A DNA stretch of 64,000 bases. Source: Aeromicrobium sp. PE09-221 (GTDB lineage: Bacteria; Actinomycetota; Actinomycetes; Propionibacteriales; Nocardioidaceae). Of the stretch, positions 51,579 through 60,144 are shown piece after piece. Below the pieces are notes generated by a model, which saw only the letters and a program-made list of their open reading frames with translations, had not been told where the DNA came from and made no database searches. How positions within the stretch are numbered: position 1 is the first letter of the stretch; each line of letters begins with the position of its first letter. Location of the stretch: NCBI RefSeq assembly GCF_002174305.1, contig NZ_MIJB01000002.1:124001-188000 (forward strand), given 5' to 3'. Made by a program: the position numbers and the translations under genes.

Positions 51579-51929
51579 ATGCGGATCGGCGAACTCGCCG
51601 CGTTGACGGGAGTGAGTGCACGAGCACTGCGCCACTATGAGGACTGTGGGCTGTTGCTTCCGGCTCGCACCAGCGGCGGCTACCGTGACTATGCCGATGA
51701 GGACGTGACCCGCGTGGCGCAGATCACCGCGATGATCGCGGCGGGAGTGGGAACCGCGACGATCAAATGTTATCTCGACTGCGTCCGAGTGGGGGAGCAC
51801 GGCGCGTCCCTGAAGATGTGCCCGGACCTCCGCGCCGAGCTCGACTTGCTGGGGCGTCGTCTCGATGCGAGACAGGCCGAGCTCCAGGAGACACAACAGC
51901 GGTTGAACGAGCTCACGTCCGCCCGCTGA
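51579..51929 (+). CDS. MerR family transcriptional regulator
   Basis: A 116-residue regulator with the MerR winged helix MRIGELAALTGVSARALRHY and EDCGLLLPARTSGGYRDY, then a coiled-coil dimer helix near residues 75-115. Cysteines at about 64 and 78 are not in a metal-site pattern known to me. RBS GGAGGAG. It diverges from the RBBP9-like hydrolase whose promoter carries its probable operator, so it is likely the activator of that gene and its own regulator. Confidence 0.9.
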   Translation: MRIGELAALTGVSARALRHYEDCGLLLPARTSGGYRDYADEDVTRVAQITAMIAAGVGTATIKCYLDCVRVGEHGASLKMCPDLRAELDLLGRRLDARQAELQETQQRLNELTSAR

Positions 51930-51940
51930 CGCGCTTCGGT

Positions 51941-53037
51941 TCAGCTGGCGTGGGCGAGGTGCCGGCGTCGTCGGTGGTGTGGGTGGCTTGCGGGCAGGGT
52001 CCGGTGGTGTCGGTCGGTGAATTCGTGGGTGACCGGGTCGATGACCAGACTCCCGGCATGCACGTGTCGGTGGCATCGGGGACATAAGCCGATCAGATTC
52101 GCGAGGTCCGTCGTGCCGCCGTGGGACCACCAGATCACGTGATGGATGTGGACGACGGGTGCCCGACATCCCGGGGAGGCGCATTGGTGTCCCTGCCGGG
52201 CCAGGACCGCGGCGCGTTGTCGTGGTGTGGCGAGTCGACTCGATCTGCCGACGTCGAGGATTCCGGTTTTGCCTGCGGTGGCGATGGGGGTGAGGTCGGC
52301 TTCGCAGAGCATCTCCTGCAGCTGCCGTGTCCCGATGTTCCCGAATCCGATGAGTTCGCCGGTCCCGGCATCATCCATCAGAGTGCTCGCGTCGACGGTG
52401 AGGGTCAGGTGCGGGCGGACGCCCTTGTCCCCGGGCAGGCCATTGCTCAGCACCGAGTCCAAGAGTCGCTCGAGGCCGTCAACGCGGCGTTGCGCGCCCG
52501 TGCGCGGATCCTCCGCACCGGCAGGTGCGGAGAGAGACTGCAAGAGCGTGTTGAGCTTGGCGCCGGTGGTCGAGTTAACGAACCCGTTGATGTGCCAGCC
52601 GTCGAGGACGGGGTTGACCTGAATATCCTCACGCGCCATCCCATCGATCCACGCCTGATCGAGTTCATCGGGATAGACAGCGTCACGAAGAGTCCGGACC
52701 ACCTGCCGCAGAGCCGAGGGTTCATTCGTGACGGCCACGTCGAGGAGTTGAGGCAGCAGGTCGCGTGTGCGAGGGACCGACATGGGTCACTGCGTAGGAC
52801 AGGTGTTTGACGTGTTCCAACGACATCTTGACTGCTTCGGCGAGCTCGGCGGCCTCGGGGATCTGTTTCAGCCTCGTGGTCGAGGGTCTCGGACATCTCG
52901 GTCACGAGCTGGGCCTTGGCGGCATCGATCGCATTGCTCGCCTCTTCGAGCGCCCGCAGAGCATTCGTACTCGAAGGGAATGCATCCAGCAGTGCTGCGG
53001 TGTCCCGTAGCCGCTGCGCCAGATCCCCCGAACTCAT
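51941..53037 (-). pseudogene. DUF222 / 13E12-family HNH endonuclease, degraded
   Basis: Three frames carry pieces of one gene. The first is an N-terminal part from ATG 53037 (ALEEASNAIDAAKAQLVTEM, then SETLDHE). The second is a short middle part in the next frame (EAVKMSLEHVKHLSYAVTHV). The third is a C-terminal part with RTLRDAVYPDELDQAWIDGM and the HNH motif VHIHHVIWWSHGGTTD, LCPRCHRHVHAG. Two frame changes, near 52870 and 52780, and a probable loss of roughly 40 residues after the first block mark it as a pseudogene. A LexA-type SOS box precedes it. Confidence 0.85.
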
Positions 53038-53043
53038 ACCCCC

Positions 53044-53065
53044 ATCCTATCGAACACATGTTCGA
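53044..53065 (-). promoter_or_regulatory. SOS (LexA) box over a leaderless promoter
   Basis: TCGAACACATGTTCGA (53050-53065) matches the actinobacterial LexA consensus TCGAAC-N4-GTTCGA exactly. On the minus strand it abuts TAGGAT (53044-53049), a -10 hexamer 6 nt before the DUF222/HNH ATG. LexA bound here would block the promoter. Confidence 0.88.
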
Positions 53066-53241
53066 GAGGGTGGAATGACACGCCCGTGGTCGTGTCATGT
53101 CTCGGAAGAGCTCAGTGAAGCATCGGGGACGATGAGCGGTCAGAAACCAGTAGAAACACGGGGTGATAGTTCTTCCAGGTGGTGAAGATGAGCTCGCCGT
53201 GGTCACCGTGATCACCCTAGCCATGCAGCAAGGAGACACCA

Positions 53242-53445
53242 ATGAAGTCGAAGTCCGTGGGAGTGCTCGCACCGCTCGTCGTCATCGGCGGGCTGTCGTT
53301 CGCGGGAGGGACCGTGACATCCGCTGCCGCGCCGTCGACGTCGACGGGAGGCGCGACGGTCCAGGCGGCGATCTACAGCTGCGGCCCCAGCTGCTACACC
53401 GACGATCCGACCTGGAAGCCGGGCAAGAAGCGCTCCCAGTACTGA
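53242..53445 (+). CDS. Small secreted peptide with a CGPSC motif
   Basis: A 67-residue precursor: KSKSVGVLAPLVVIGGLSFA starts a clear signal peptide, with cleavage likely after the AAA near residue 30. The mature part of about 35-38 residues carries YSCGPSCYTDD and a basic end KPGKKRSQY. RBS AAGGAG lies 7 nt before the ATG and an intrinsic-like hairpin follows the gene. The two cysteines could form a disulphide. I do not recognise a family; a bacteriocin or signalling peptide is possible, but nothing beside it (no modification or export genes) supports that. Confidence 0.7.
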   Translation: MKSKSVGVLAPLVVIGGLSFAGGTVTSAAAPSTSTGGATVQAAIYSCGPSCYTDDPTWKPGKKRSQY

Positions 53446-53494
53446 CCCGCTCGGCGCGAAGGCGGCTTCAGAGCCTTCCGGCCGTCTCAACCGG

Positions 53495-53525
53495 TGACCC
53501 CGTCAGCATGACGCTGGCGGGGTCA
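53495..53525 (+). terminator. Terminator-like hairpin after the secreted peptide gene
   Basis: TGACCCCGTCAGC (53495-53507) pairs with GCTGGCGGGGTCA (53513-53525), with one G-T pair, around a 5-nt loop, followed by TCTCGT. It lies 50 nt after the peptide stop and can end that transcript. Confidence 0.7.
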
Positions 53526-53562
53526 TCTCGTACGGACTCCCCGGACTGGCCGGGAAAGTAAT

Positions 53563-53590
53563 GAACCCCAGCGTTGGAACGCTGGGGTTC
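53563..53590 (-). terminator. Terminator of tRNA-His
   Basis: A perfect 13-bp inverted repeat (GAACCCCAGCGTT at 53563-53575, complement at 53578-53590) begins 8 nt beyond the tRNA 3' end. On the minus strand it is followed by ATTACTTTCC, an imperfect T-tract. Confidence 0.8.
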
Positions 53591-53598
53591 ACATCTGG

Positions 53599-53672
53599 GG
53601 TGGACGACGGGACTTGAACCCGCGACCACCGGCACCACAAGCCGGGGCTCTACCAACTGAGCTACGCCCACC
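53599..53672 (-). tRNA. tRNA-His (anticodon GTG)
   Basis: A 74-nt cloverleaf including the extra G at -1 paired to C73. Anticodon stem CCGGC/GCCGG holds loop TTGTGGT (anticodon GTG). T-loop GGTTCAAGTCC. CCA is not encoded. The G-1:C73 pair is the identity element of tRNA-His. Confidence 0.95.
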
Positions 53673-53727
53673 ATCGCTGCCTGCGCCAGGGGCGTGAACA
53701 GCGAGAGTAATCCTAGCGCAGAGTGCC

Positions 53728-54345
53728 TCAGGCGGTCGCGGAGGGGGTGGACTTCCCGGTGATCTCCGCGGCGATGGCGCGAGCCGACTCTGAGTCGATG
53801 CCCGGGGGAGGGGTGAAGACCGCGCGGCGGTAGTAGCGCAGCTCCTCGATGCTCTCGCGGATGTCGGCCAGAGCGCGATGATTGCCGCCCTTCTCGGGTG
53901 CGGCGAAATAGGCCCGCGGGAACCAGTGGCGTGCCAGCTCCTTGATGCTCGACACGTCGACGACGCGGTAATGCAGATGCTCCTCCAACTCGTGCATGTC
54001 GCGCGCGATGAAGCCACGGTCCGTGCCGATCGAATTGCCGGCCAGGGGTGCCTTGCGAGGCTCGGGGACGTGCTCGCGCACGTACTCCAAAAGCCGCTCC
54101 TCCGCCTCGCGCAATGAGATGCCCGCATCGAGCTCGGTCAGCAGGCCCGACGCGGTGTGCATCTGCGTGACGATCTCGTTCATCTGCTCCAGCGCCTCCT
54201 GCGGCGGCTTGATGACCAGATCGACGCCCTCGCCGAGCACCTCGAGGTCGTAGTCGGTCACCAGCGCCGCCACCTCGATGAGAGCGTCGTGCTCCAGCGA
54301 CAGGCCGGTCATCTCACAGTCGATCCACACCAGTCTTTCGTTCAC
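53728..54345 (-). CDS. orn: Oligoribonuclease
   Basis: A 205-residue DEDDh exonuclease. The motifs are WIDCEMTGL (Asp/Glu pair near residues 9-11), SIGTDRGFI (Asp) and NHRALADI (His/Asp). It degrades 2-5-nt RNAs and pGpG to mononucleotides, finishing RNA decay. The C-terminus extends about 20 residues past the fold. The GTG start is 6 nt after TAAGGT (54352-54357, minus), so it is leaderless. A 16-bp palindrome sits just upstream, shared with the divergent dsbA-like gene. Confidence 0.94.
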   Translation of the reverse strand: MNERLVWIDCEMTGLSLEHDALIEVAALVTDYDLEVLGEGVDLVIKPPQEALEQMNEIVTQMHTASGLLTELDAGISLREAEERLLEYVREHVPEPRKAPLAGNSIGTDRGFIARDMHELEEHLHYRVVDVSSIKELARHWFPRAYFAAPEKGGNHRALADIRESIEELRYYRRAVFTPPPGIDSESARAIAAEITGKSTPSATA

Positions 54346-54359
54346 CCGGACACCTTACG

Positions 54360-54375
54360 TCGGATGATCATCCGA
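54360..54375. promoter_or_regulatory. Perfect 16-bp palindrome between orn and the dsbA-like gene
   Basis: TCGGATGATCATCCGA is fully self-complementary. It begins 3 nt upstream of the orn -10 hexamer (minus) and lies 20 nt upstream of TAGGCT (54395-54400), the probable -10 of the divergent gene, so it overlaps both -35 regions. It is a candidate operator for a dimeric regulator. Confidence 0.7.
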
Positions 54376-54431
54376 TCTGCTCGGACCGACTCGCTAGGCT
54401 TTCGGCGGACTTGTCGACTGAGGAGCCGAGA

Positions 54432-55190
54432 GTGACGAACGACCGCAAGAACCGGGCCGCACGTGCCGAACAGATGCGCAAGGAGCGCGAGAAGGCCGAA
54501 CGCCGTCAGCGCAACATCATCTCCGTGGCGATCGTCGCCGTGGTCGTGGTGCTCGTCGGCATCGGCGGCTGGGCCATCATGAACGAGCGCGACAAGAACG
54601 AGCGCCAGACCGAGGTCGTCCAGCCGGCCAACACCACCGACGACTACGGCATCGTCTATCAGCCCGCGGACGGCTCCGAGCCCGCCGAGGACGCGCCGGT
54701 CGTGCAACTGTACGAGGACTTCCTCTGCCCCGCCTGCGGACAGTTCGAGGCCGCCAACGGACAGCAGATCCGCGAGCTCGCCGACAGCGGTGAGATCCAG
54801 CTCGTCTACCAGCCCTACTCCTTCCTCGACCAGATGGGCGGCAGCACCAACGAGTACTCGCTGCGCGCGACCAATATCGCCATGTGCGTGCTCGACGAGG
54901 GTGGCCCCGAGGCCTTCAGCACGGCCCACGACGTGCTGTTCGCTAACCAGCCCTCCGAGGGTGGCGCCGGCCCCTCAGATGCCGAGATCACCGGGTGGCT
55001 CGAGGACGCTGGCGTGACCGTCGACGAGTCCTGTGTCCGCACGCAGAACTTCGGGGAGTGGGTCAAGGAGGCGCAGTCCTTCGGTCAGTCCGAGAAGGGT
55101 GTCACCGGCACGCCGACGATTCTCATCGACGGTGAACCCCTCGAGGACCGCAGCATGGCGGGCATCCTCGCCGCCATCGGCAACGACTGA
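54432..55190 (+). CDS. Membrane-anchored DsbA-like thiol-disulphide oxidoreductase
   Basis: A 252-residue protein with a charged cytoplasmic N-terminus, one transmembrane helix (about residues 30-52) and an exported thioredoxin-like domain. The CPAC active site is in YEDFLCPACGQFE near residue 100, with the cis-Pro in GVTGTPTILIDG. It is the actinobacterial DsbA/DsbG-like type that makes or reshuffles disulphides outside the membrane. GTG start with GAGGAG 8 nt upstream and TAGGCT (54395-54400) as -10. A strong terminator follows. Confidence 0.9.
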   Translation: MTNDRKNRAARAEQMRKEREKAERRQRNIISVAIVAVVVVLVGIGGWAIMNERDKNERQTEVVQPANTTDDYGIVYQPADGSEPAEDAPVVQLYEDFLCPACGQFEAANGQQIRELADSGEIQLVYQPYSFLDQMGGSTNEYSLRATNIAMCVLDEGGPEAFSTAHDVLFANQPSEGGAGPSDAEITGWLEDAGVTVDESCVRTQNFGEWVKEAQSFGQSEKGVTGTPTILIDGEPLEDRSMAGILAAIGND

Positions 55191-55209
55191 GCGCACGCGC
55201 TGCCCGCAT

Positions 55210-55250
55210 CACGACGGCGCCCCGGCTGCGAAAGCCGGGGCGCCGTCGTG
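55210..55250 (+). terminator. Strong hairpin terminator of the dsbA-like gene
   Basis: Perfect 18-bp arms (CACGACGGCGCCCCGGCT at 55210-55227, complement at 55233-55250) enclose the loop GCGAA, followed by TGTCCTG. It starts 20 nt after the stop. Confidence 0.85.
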
Positions 55251-55287
55251 TGTCCTGATGACGTGAGGCTCTGGCATGCTCGATGGC

Positions 55288-56439
55288 ATGGGGATGCGCA
55301 GGTTCGTGGCAGCACTCGCCGTGCCGCTGGTGACCGTCGCGCCCCTCGCGGCCTGCGACCCCGGCTCTTCCTCCGAGCCGGACGGCGAGCCGACTCCCAG
55401 CAGCGCCCCCGAATCGTGTGGCGAGGACTACCTGGAGGATCTGGACGATCGCGACCGTCTCGCACAGCTGCTGATGGTCGGCGTCAGGGGGAGTGAGGAC
55501 GCGATCACGGTGGTCCGCGAGCACCACATCGGCGGTGTCTTCATCGGCGGCTGGACGGATGTCTCCTTCCTCGACGACGGCCCGATCGGCGCTATGCAGG
55601 CGGCCAGCCGGATCCCGGTCATGGTCGCCATCGACGAGGAGGGCGGCCGTGTCTCTCGGGTCGCCGGACTGTTCGGTGCCATCCCGTCGGCTCGCGAGAG
55701 TGCACGCACGATGTCTCCGCACGAGGTGCGAGCGCTCGGGCGCGAGCGCGGCGAACAGCTGGCGGGTCTCGGGATCACGGTCGACTTCGCGCCGGTCGTG
55801 GACGTCTCCGAGCAGCCGGACGGGGGAGTGATCGGCGATCGCTCCTATAGCGACGACCCGCAGACAGTCACCGAGTACGCCACCGCCTTCGCCGCGGGCC
55901 TGGACGAGGCAGGTGTGCTGCCGGTGATCAAGCACTTTCCCGGGCACGGCCGGGCCAGCGGCGACTCGCACAGCGGACTCGCCACCACACCGCCGCTGGA
56001 GTCCCTGCGCGAGGACGAGTTCCTTCCCTACGAGCAGATGATCGGCACCCTGCCGCTCGGTGTGATGACCGGGCACCTCGAGGTCCCCGGCCTGACCCCC
56101 GCGGGAGAGCCCGCGAGCCTCAGCCCCCAGGTCATCGACGTGCTCCGCTCGGGCGACGGCGGGCGATGGGCCGGGCACGACGGTGTCGTCTTCACCGATG
56201 ATCTGAGCGGCATGAAGGCGATCACGGACCGACATCCGGTGCCGGAGGCCGTCGAACTCGCCCTCGCCGCAGGCAATGACATCGCCCTCTGGCTGACTAC
56301 CGACGAGGTGCCCGAGGTGCTCGACCATCTGCAGGCCGCCCTGAACTCCGGAGATCTCGATGCCGAGCAGATCAACCGCTCGGTGTTACGCGTCGCGGAG
56401 GCCAAAGGACTGCTCGACTGCGATCCGAGCAGCCCCTGA
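55288..56439 (+). CDS. Glycoside hydrolase family 3 lipoprotein (NagZ-like beta-N-acetylhexosaminidase)
   Basis: A 383-residue protein with a lipoprotein signal (lipobox LAAC near residue 24), then a GH3 TIM barrel. It shows MVAIDEEGGRVSR, PVIKHFPGHGRASGDSH (the NagZ loop with catalytic His/Asp dyad) and VFTDDLSGMKAI, which contains the nucleophile Asp. It removes N-acetylglucosamine from wall fragments outside the membrane. CATGCT lies 7 nt before this ATG, selecting it over one four codons upstream. It ends before a repeat region and tRNA-Arg. Confidence 0.9.
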   Translation: MGMRRFVAALAVPLVTVAPLAACDPGSSSEPDGEPTPSSAPESCGEDYLEDLDDRDRLAQLLMVGVRGSEDAITVVREHHIGGVFIGGWTDVSFLDDGPIGAMQAASRIPVMVAIDEEGGRVSRVAGLFGAIPSARESARTMSPHEVRALGRERGEQLAGLGITVDFAPVVDVSEQPDGGVIGDRSYSDDPQTVTEYATAFAAGLDEAGVLPVIKHFPGHGRASGDSHSGLATTPPLESLREDEFLPYEQMIGTLPLGVMTGHLEVPGLTPAGEPASLSPQVIDVLRSGDGGRWAGHDGVVFTDDLSGMKAITDRHPVPEAVELALAAGNDIALWLTTDEVPEVLDHLQAALNSGDLDAEQINRSVLRVAEAKGLLDCDPSSP

Positions 56440-56465
56440 TCTTGGTTCCCCGCCTCTCCGAGCGT

Positions 56466-56546
56466 CCCGCGAGTGGTGCAGATTCGCCCTCGAATCGAGG
56501 TATCGACGACGAACATGCGCCACTCGCGGGCGAGATGGCACCACTC
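56466..56546. repeat. Composite inverted repeat beside tRNA-Arg
   Basis: CCCGCGAGTGG (56466-56476) and its complement (56520-56530) form one pair. Overlapping GAGTGGTGC (56471-56479) and GCACCACTC (56538-56546) form another, so two alternative hairpins are possible. The element starts 26 nt after the GH3 stop and ends 5 nt from the tRNA-Arg 3' end. It may terminate both or belong to the dispersed palindromes. Confidence 0.7.
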
Positions 56547-56551
56547 AGAAG

Positions 56552-56625
56552 CGCCCCCGGCAGGATTCGAACCTGCGACCGTCGGATTAGAAGGCCGATG
56601 CTCTATCCAGCTGAGCTACGGAGGC
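56552..56625 (-). tRNA. tRNA-Arg (anticodon TCT)
   Basis: A 74-nt cloverleaf on the minus strand. Acceptor GCCTCCG pairs with CGGGGGC through one T-G pair, the D-arm is TAGCTCAGCTGGATAGAGCA, anticodon loop CTTCTAA has anticodon TCT, and T-loop is GGTTCGAATCC. It reads AGA and AGG codons, rare in this GC-rich genome. CCA is not encoded. The remaining 160 bp to the next gene hold only its probable promoter. Confidence 0.93.
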
Positions 56626-56783
56626 CGGGCGTCAACAGATTACGCGGTCGGCGAGGAGATCGGAGGCACGAGGCCCAGATCGATGGCCGCCGAGTATCTG
56701 CGTGCGCGGTCGCCATGACAGCCACCCATGCGCATCCCCCGTCCACGAAGTGAGGGACGGGGTGCTCATCTAGGCTTGCGGGC

Positions 56784-57953
56784 GTGACCGTGTACACGCC
56801 GCCGGCTCCGCCGCGTTCGCGCTATCGACCTCAGCGTGGACGGCTCGTCCTGGTGGTGCTCACCTGGATCACCGCTGTGCTCGGGGCCGTGGCGGCGGTG
56901 TTCTTCGCCGCCCAGGCCGGGGACGTCCCGGGAGCCACCCTCGCCATCGTCTTCGCCCTGCTCCCGCTTCCGCTCGTGCTGTGGGCGTACTGGTGGCTGG
57001 ATCGGGTCGAACCCGAGCCCTTCCGTTACAAGGGCGCCGCCTTCGTCTGGGGCGCCGTCGTCGCGGTCGCCATCTCGCTGGCGTTGGAGTCCGCCGCGTC
57101 GATCTGGTTGGACGTCTCCGATGAGGTGCTCACCGCCGTCGTCGCCCCCGTCGTCGAGGAGAGCGCCAAGGGTCTGTTCCTCGTGCTCACCCTGCTGCGT
57201 GCGCGCCGGATCATCGACGGCGTGCTCGACGGTCTGATCGTCTCCGGTCTCGTCGCGATCGGATTCGCCGCCGTCGAGAACATCGGATACTACGCCATCA
57301 GCTATCTCGGCATCGGCGACGGTCCGCAGCAGCTCGCCGGCCCGGGCGGCGCCACCGCTACCTTCGTCGTACGCGGGCTCTTCAGCCCCTTCGCGCATCC
57401 GCTGTTCACCTCCGCGATCGGGATCGCGATGGGTCTCGCCGTCGGCCGCCGCAGTCGCGCCGTCCGCATCCTGCTCATGGTCGGCGGTCTGCTGGCCAGC
57501 ATCGCGCTCCACGCGCTGTGGAACGGATCGTTGGTGATCGGCGGCGGTGTCGGCTTCCTGCTCGTCTACCTCGTGCTCGCCGCGCTGTTGGTGGGCCTCG
57601 GGGTCCTGGCCATCGTACTGCGCCAAGGTCAGCTGGCGACGCTTTGGAAGTCGCTCTCCTATGCCGCGTCCCATCGAGGCTGGCTGCACCCGGCCGAGGT
57701 TCCCTTCCTGGTCAGCTTCAGCCGTCGCCGCGCCGCTCGCACCTATGCCAAGATCCATCGCGGCAAGCGCGGCGCGCAGGCCGTCGGCGAGTACCAGCGG
57801 CTCGCGACGCGTCTCGGCTTCCTGCACGATCAGGTGATGCGGGGCAAGGCTCCAGCTGACGGTGTCGACCGCGTCTACGCGGTGCTCGACGCGATGGACG
57901 CGATCCGCCCCCAGGTACTGCTTCCTCCGGCGCTGCCGCCGGGTATGCGCTGA
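56784..57953 (+). CDS. PrsW family intramembrane metalloprotease
   Basis: A 389-residue protein with about eight helices in the first 290 residues. Metalloprotease motifs are [12 protein letters not shown] (EExxK) near residue 124, [10 protein letters not shown] near 161, HPLFTSAIG near 209, and LHALWNGS near 238. PrsW in Bacillus cuts an anti-sigma factor; the target here is unknown. A soluble C-terminal region (about 290-389) is basic and helical. TAGGCT (56771-56776) 7 nt before the GTG indicates leaderless transcription. Confidence 0.9.
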   Translation: MTVYTPPAPPRSRYRPQRGRLVLVVLTWITAVLGAVAAVFFAAQAGDVPGATLAIVFALLPLPLVLWAYWWLDRVEPEPFRYKGAAFVWGAVVAVAISLALESAASIWLDVSDEVLTAVVAPVVEESAKGLFLVLTLLRARRIIDGVLDGLIVSGLVAIGFAAVENIGYYAISYLGIGDGPQQLAGPGGATATFVVRGLFSPFAHPLFTSAIGIAMGLAVGRRSRAVRILLMVGGLLASIALHALWNGSLVIGGGVGFLLVYLVLAALLVGLGVLAIVLRQGQLATLWKSLSYAASHRGWLHPAEVPFLVSFSRRRAARTYAKIHRGKRGAQAVGEYQRLATRLGFLHDQVMRGKAPADGVDRVYAVLDAMDAIRPQVLLPPALPPGMR

Positions 57954-57991
57954 TTGTCCTTCTGTGGGGGTCCCTCGTTACGATGGCCATC

Positions 57992-59422
57992 ATGGATTAC
58001 CGCGTCGCAGACCTGTCACTGGCCGATTACGGCCGCGCTGAGATCACCCTCGCCGAGAACGAGATGCCGGGCCTCATGGCCATGCGCGAGCGGTACGGTG
58101 CGAGCAAGCCGCTGGCCGGTGCGCGGATCGCTGGATCGCTGCACATGACGATCCAGACCGCGGTGCTCATCGAGACCCTCGTCGAGCTCGGCGCCGAGGT
58201 GCGCTGGGCGAGCTGCAATATCTTCTCCACGCAGGACCACGCCGCCGCGGCCGTCGTCGTCGGCAAGGACGGCACCCCCGAGAACCCGCAGGGCGTCCCG
58301 GTCTTCGCCTGGAAGGGCGAGACCCTCGCCGAGTACTGGGACCTCGCCGAGCAGATCCTGGTCTGGCCCGGCGATGAGCTGCCCAACATGATCCTCGACG
58401 ACGGCGGCGACGCCACGCTCCTGCTGCACAAGGGCGTCGAGTTCGAGAAGGCCGGCGCCGTCCCGTCGCCCGACACCACGGACAATGCGGAGTTCAAGGA
58501 GGTCCTGCGGGTCCTCGGCCGCGCCCTCGAGAACGATCCGGGCCGCTGGACCAAGATCGCCGAGAGCGTCCAGGGCGTCACGGAGGAGACCACCACCGGT
58601 GTGCTGCGCCTGTACGAGCGTTTCCGCGAGGGTACGCTGCTCTTCCCGGCCATCAACGTCAACGACTCGGTCACCAAGTCCAAGTTCGACAACAAGTACG
58701 GCTGCCGCCATTCGCTCATCGACGGCATCAACCGCGCCACCGATGTCCTCATCGGCGGCAAGGTCGCCGTGGTCTGCGGCTACGGCGATGTCGGCAAGGG
58801 TTGCGCGGAGTCGCTGCGCGGCCAGGGTGCCCGCGTCATCGTCACCGAGATCGATCCGATCTGCGCGCTGCAGGCCGCGATGGACGGTTACCAGGTTGCG
58901 CGTCTCGAGTCGGTCGTCGAGACCGCCGACATCTTCATCACCACGACGGGCAACTTCGACGTCATCCGCGTCGAGCACTTCGAGAAGATGAAGCACCAGG
59001 CGATCGTCGGCAATATCGGCCACTTCGATAACGAGATCGACATGGCCGGCCTGGAGAAGGTCGATGGCATCGTCAAGACCGAGATCAAGCCCCAGGTCCA
59101 CACGTGGACCTTCCCCGACGGCCGCGCGATCATCGTGCTGTCCGAGGGCCGTCTGCTGAACCTCGGCAACGCGACGGGCCACCCGTCCTTCGTCATGAGC
59201 AACTCCTTCACCAACCAGGTGTTGGCGCAGATCGAGCTGTTCACCAAGGCCGATCAGTACGAGTTGGGCGTGCACGTGCTGCCCAAGCACCTCGACGAGG
59301 AGGTCGCCCGCCTGCACCTCGCCGCCCTCGGGGTCGAGCTCACCGAGCTGAGCAAGGAGCAGGCCGAGTACCTCGGCGTCGATGTGGCGGGTCCGTACAA
59401 GTCGGACCACTACCGCTACTGA
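57992..59422 (+). CDS. sahH: S-adenosyl-L-homocysteine hydrolase
   Basis: A 476-residue enzyme of the actinobacterial SahH type. [20 protein letters not shown] begins the substrate domain, [20 protein letters not shown] is the NAD-binding Rossmann motif, and the family C-terminus is [10 protein letters not shown]. It converts S-adenosylhomocysteine to adenosine and homocysteine, relieving product inhibition of methylation. TACGAT (57979-57984) covers an upstream in-frame ATG, so the start is placed at the next ATG, 7 nt after the hexamer. mtrA begins 2 nt after the stop. Confidence 0.95.
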   Translation: MDYRVADLSLADYGRAEITLAENEMPGLMAMRERYGASKPLAGARIAGSLHMTIQTAVLIETLVELGAEVRWASCNIFSTQDHAAAAVVVGKDGTPENPQGVPVFAWKGETLAEYWDLAEQILVWPGDELPNMILDDGGDATLLLHKGVEFEKAGAVPSPDTTDNAEFKEVLRVLGRALENDPGRWTKIAESVQGVTEETTTGVLRLYERFREGTLLFPAINVNDSVTKSKFDNKYGCRHSLIDGINRATDVLIGGKVAVVCGYGDVGKGCAESLRGQGARVIVTEIDPICALQAAMDGYQVARLESVVETADIFITTTGNFDVIRVEHFEKMKHQAIVGNIGHFDNEIDMAGLEKVDGIVKTEIKPQVHTWTFPDGRAIIVLSEGRLLNLGNATGHPSFVMSNSFTNQVLAQIELFTKADQYELGVHVLPKHLDEEVARLHLAALGVELTELSKEQAEYLGVDVAGPYKSDHYRY

Positions 59423-59424
59423 CG

Positions 59425-60141
59425 ATGGCCACCTCGAGCGGGAGCTTCCGCCGGTCGAAGCGTGACCGGGTTCTCATCGTCGACGACGACCCTGCCCTGG
59501 CCGAGATGCTGGGCATCGTCCTCGACGGTGAGGGCCTCCGCTCGGAGGTCGTCTCGAGCGGCACCGAGGTCCTGACGGCCTTCGAGCGGTTCCGTCCCGA
59601 TCTCGTGCTGCTCGATCTCATGCTCCCGGGCATGGACGGCATGCGCGTGTGCCAGCAGATCCGGCAGACCTCCGAGGTGCCGATCATCATGCTGACGGCC
59701 AAGGCCGACACCCCCGATGTCGTCGCAGGGCTCGAGGCCGGGGCCGATGACTACATCACCAAGCCCTTCCGCAATGTCGAGCTGGTCGCGCGCATCCGGG
59801 CCCGGCTCCGGCGTGTCGGCCCGGCCACACAGCCGATCGAATTCGGCGACATCCGCGTCGATCCCGTATCCCACCAGGCCACGCGGTCCGGCAAGCCGTT
59901 GCCGCTCACTCCCTTGGAGTTCGACCTGCTGGCGTGCCTGCTGAGCGACCCCTCGCAGGTCTTCACCCGAGAGGTGCTGCTGGAGCGGGTATGGGGATAT
60001 CACCATCCCGGTGACACGAAACTCGTCAATGTCCACATGACCCGGCTGCGTTCCAAGATCGAGGATGATGCGGACAATCCCCGCATCATCCGGACGGTGC
60101 GCGGCGTCGGCTACCAGGCGATCGACCCGACCGAGGGGTAG
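59425..60141 (+). CDS. mtrA: Response regulator MtrA
   Basis: A 238-residue OmpR-type regulator. The receiver domain has the acidic pocket VLIVDDDP (residues 17-23), the phosphorylated Asp64 in LVLLDLMLPGMDGM and Lys in ITKPF. The C-terminal winged helix ends RTVRGVGYQAIDP. MtrA with MtrB controls wall turnover, division and osmotic responses in actinobacteria. It starts 2 nt after sahH without a clear ribosome site, so it is probably translated by coupling. Confidence 0.95.
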   Translation: MATSSGSFRRSKRDRVLIVDDDPALAEMLGIVLDGEGLRSEVVSSGTEVLTAFERFRPDLVLLDLMLPGMDGMRVCQQIRQTSEVPIIMLTAKADTPDVVAGLEAGADDYITKPFRNVELVARIRARLRRVGPATQPIEFGDIRVDPVSHQATRSGKPLPLTPLEFDLLACLLSDPSQVFTREVLLERVWGYHHPGDTKLVNVHMTRLRSKIEDDADNPRIIRTVRGVGYQAIDPTEG

Positions 60142-60144
60142 AGC

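Noticed and set aside
57954-57991. SAH or SAM riboswitch upstream of sahH
   Set aside because: Only 38 nt separate the genes and the -10 hexamer lies 7 nt from the start, leaving no leader RNA.
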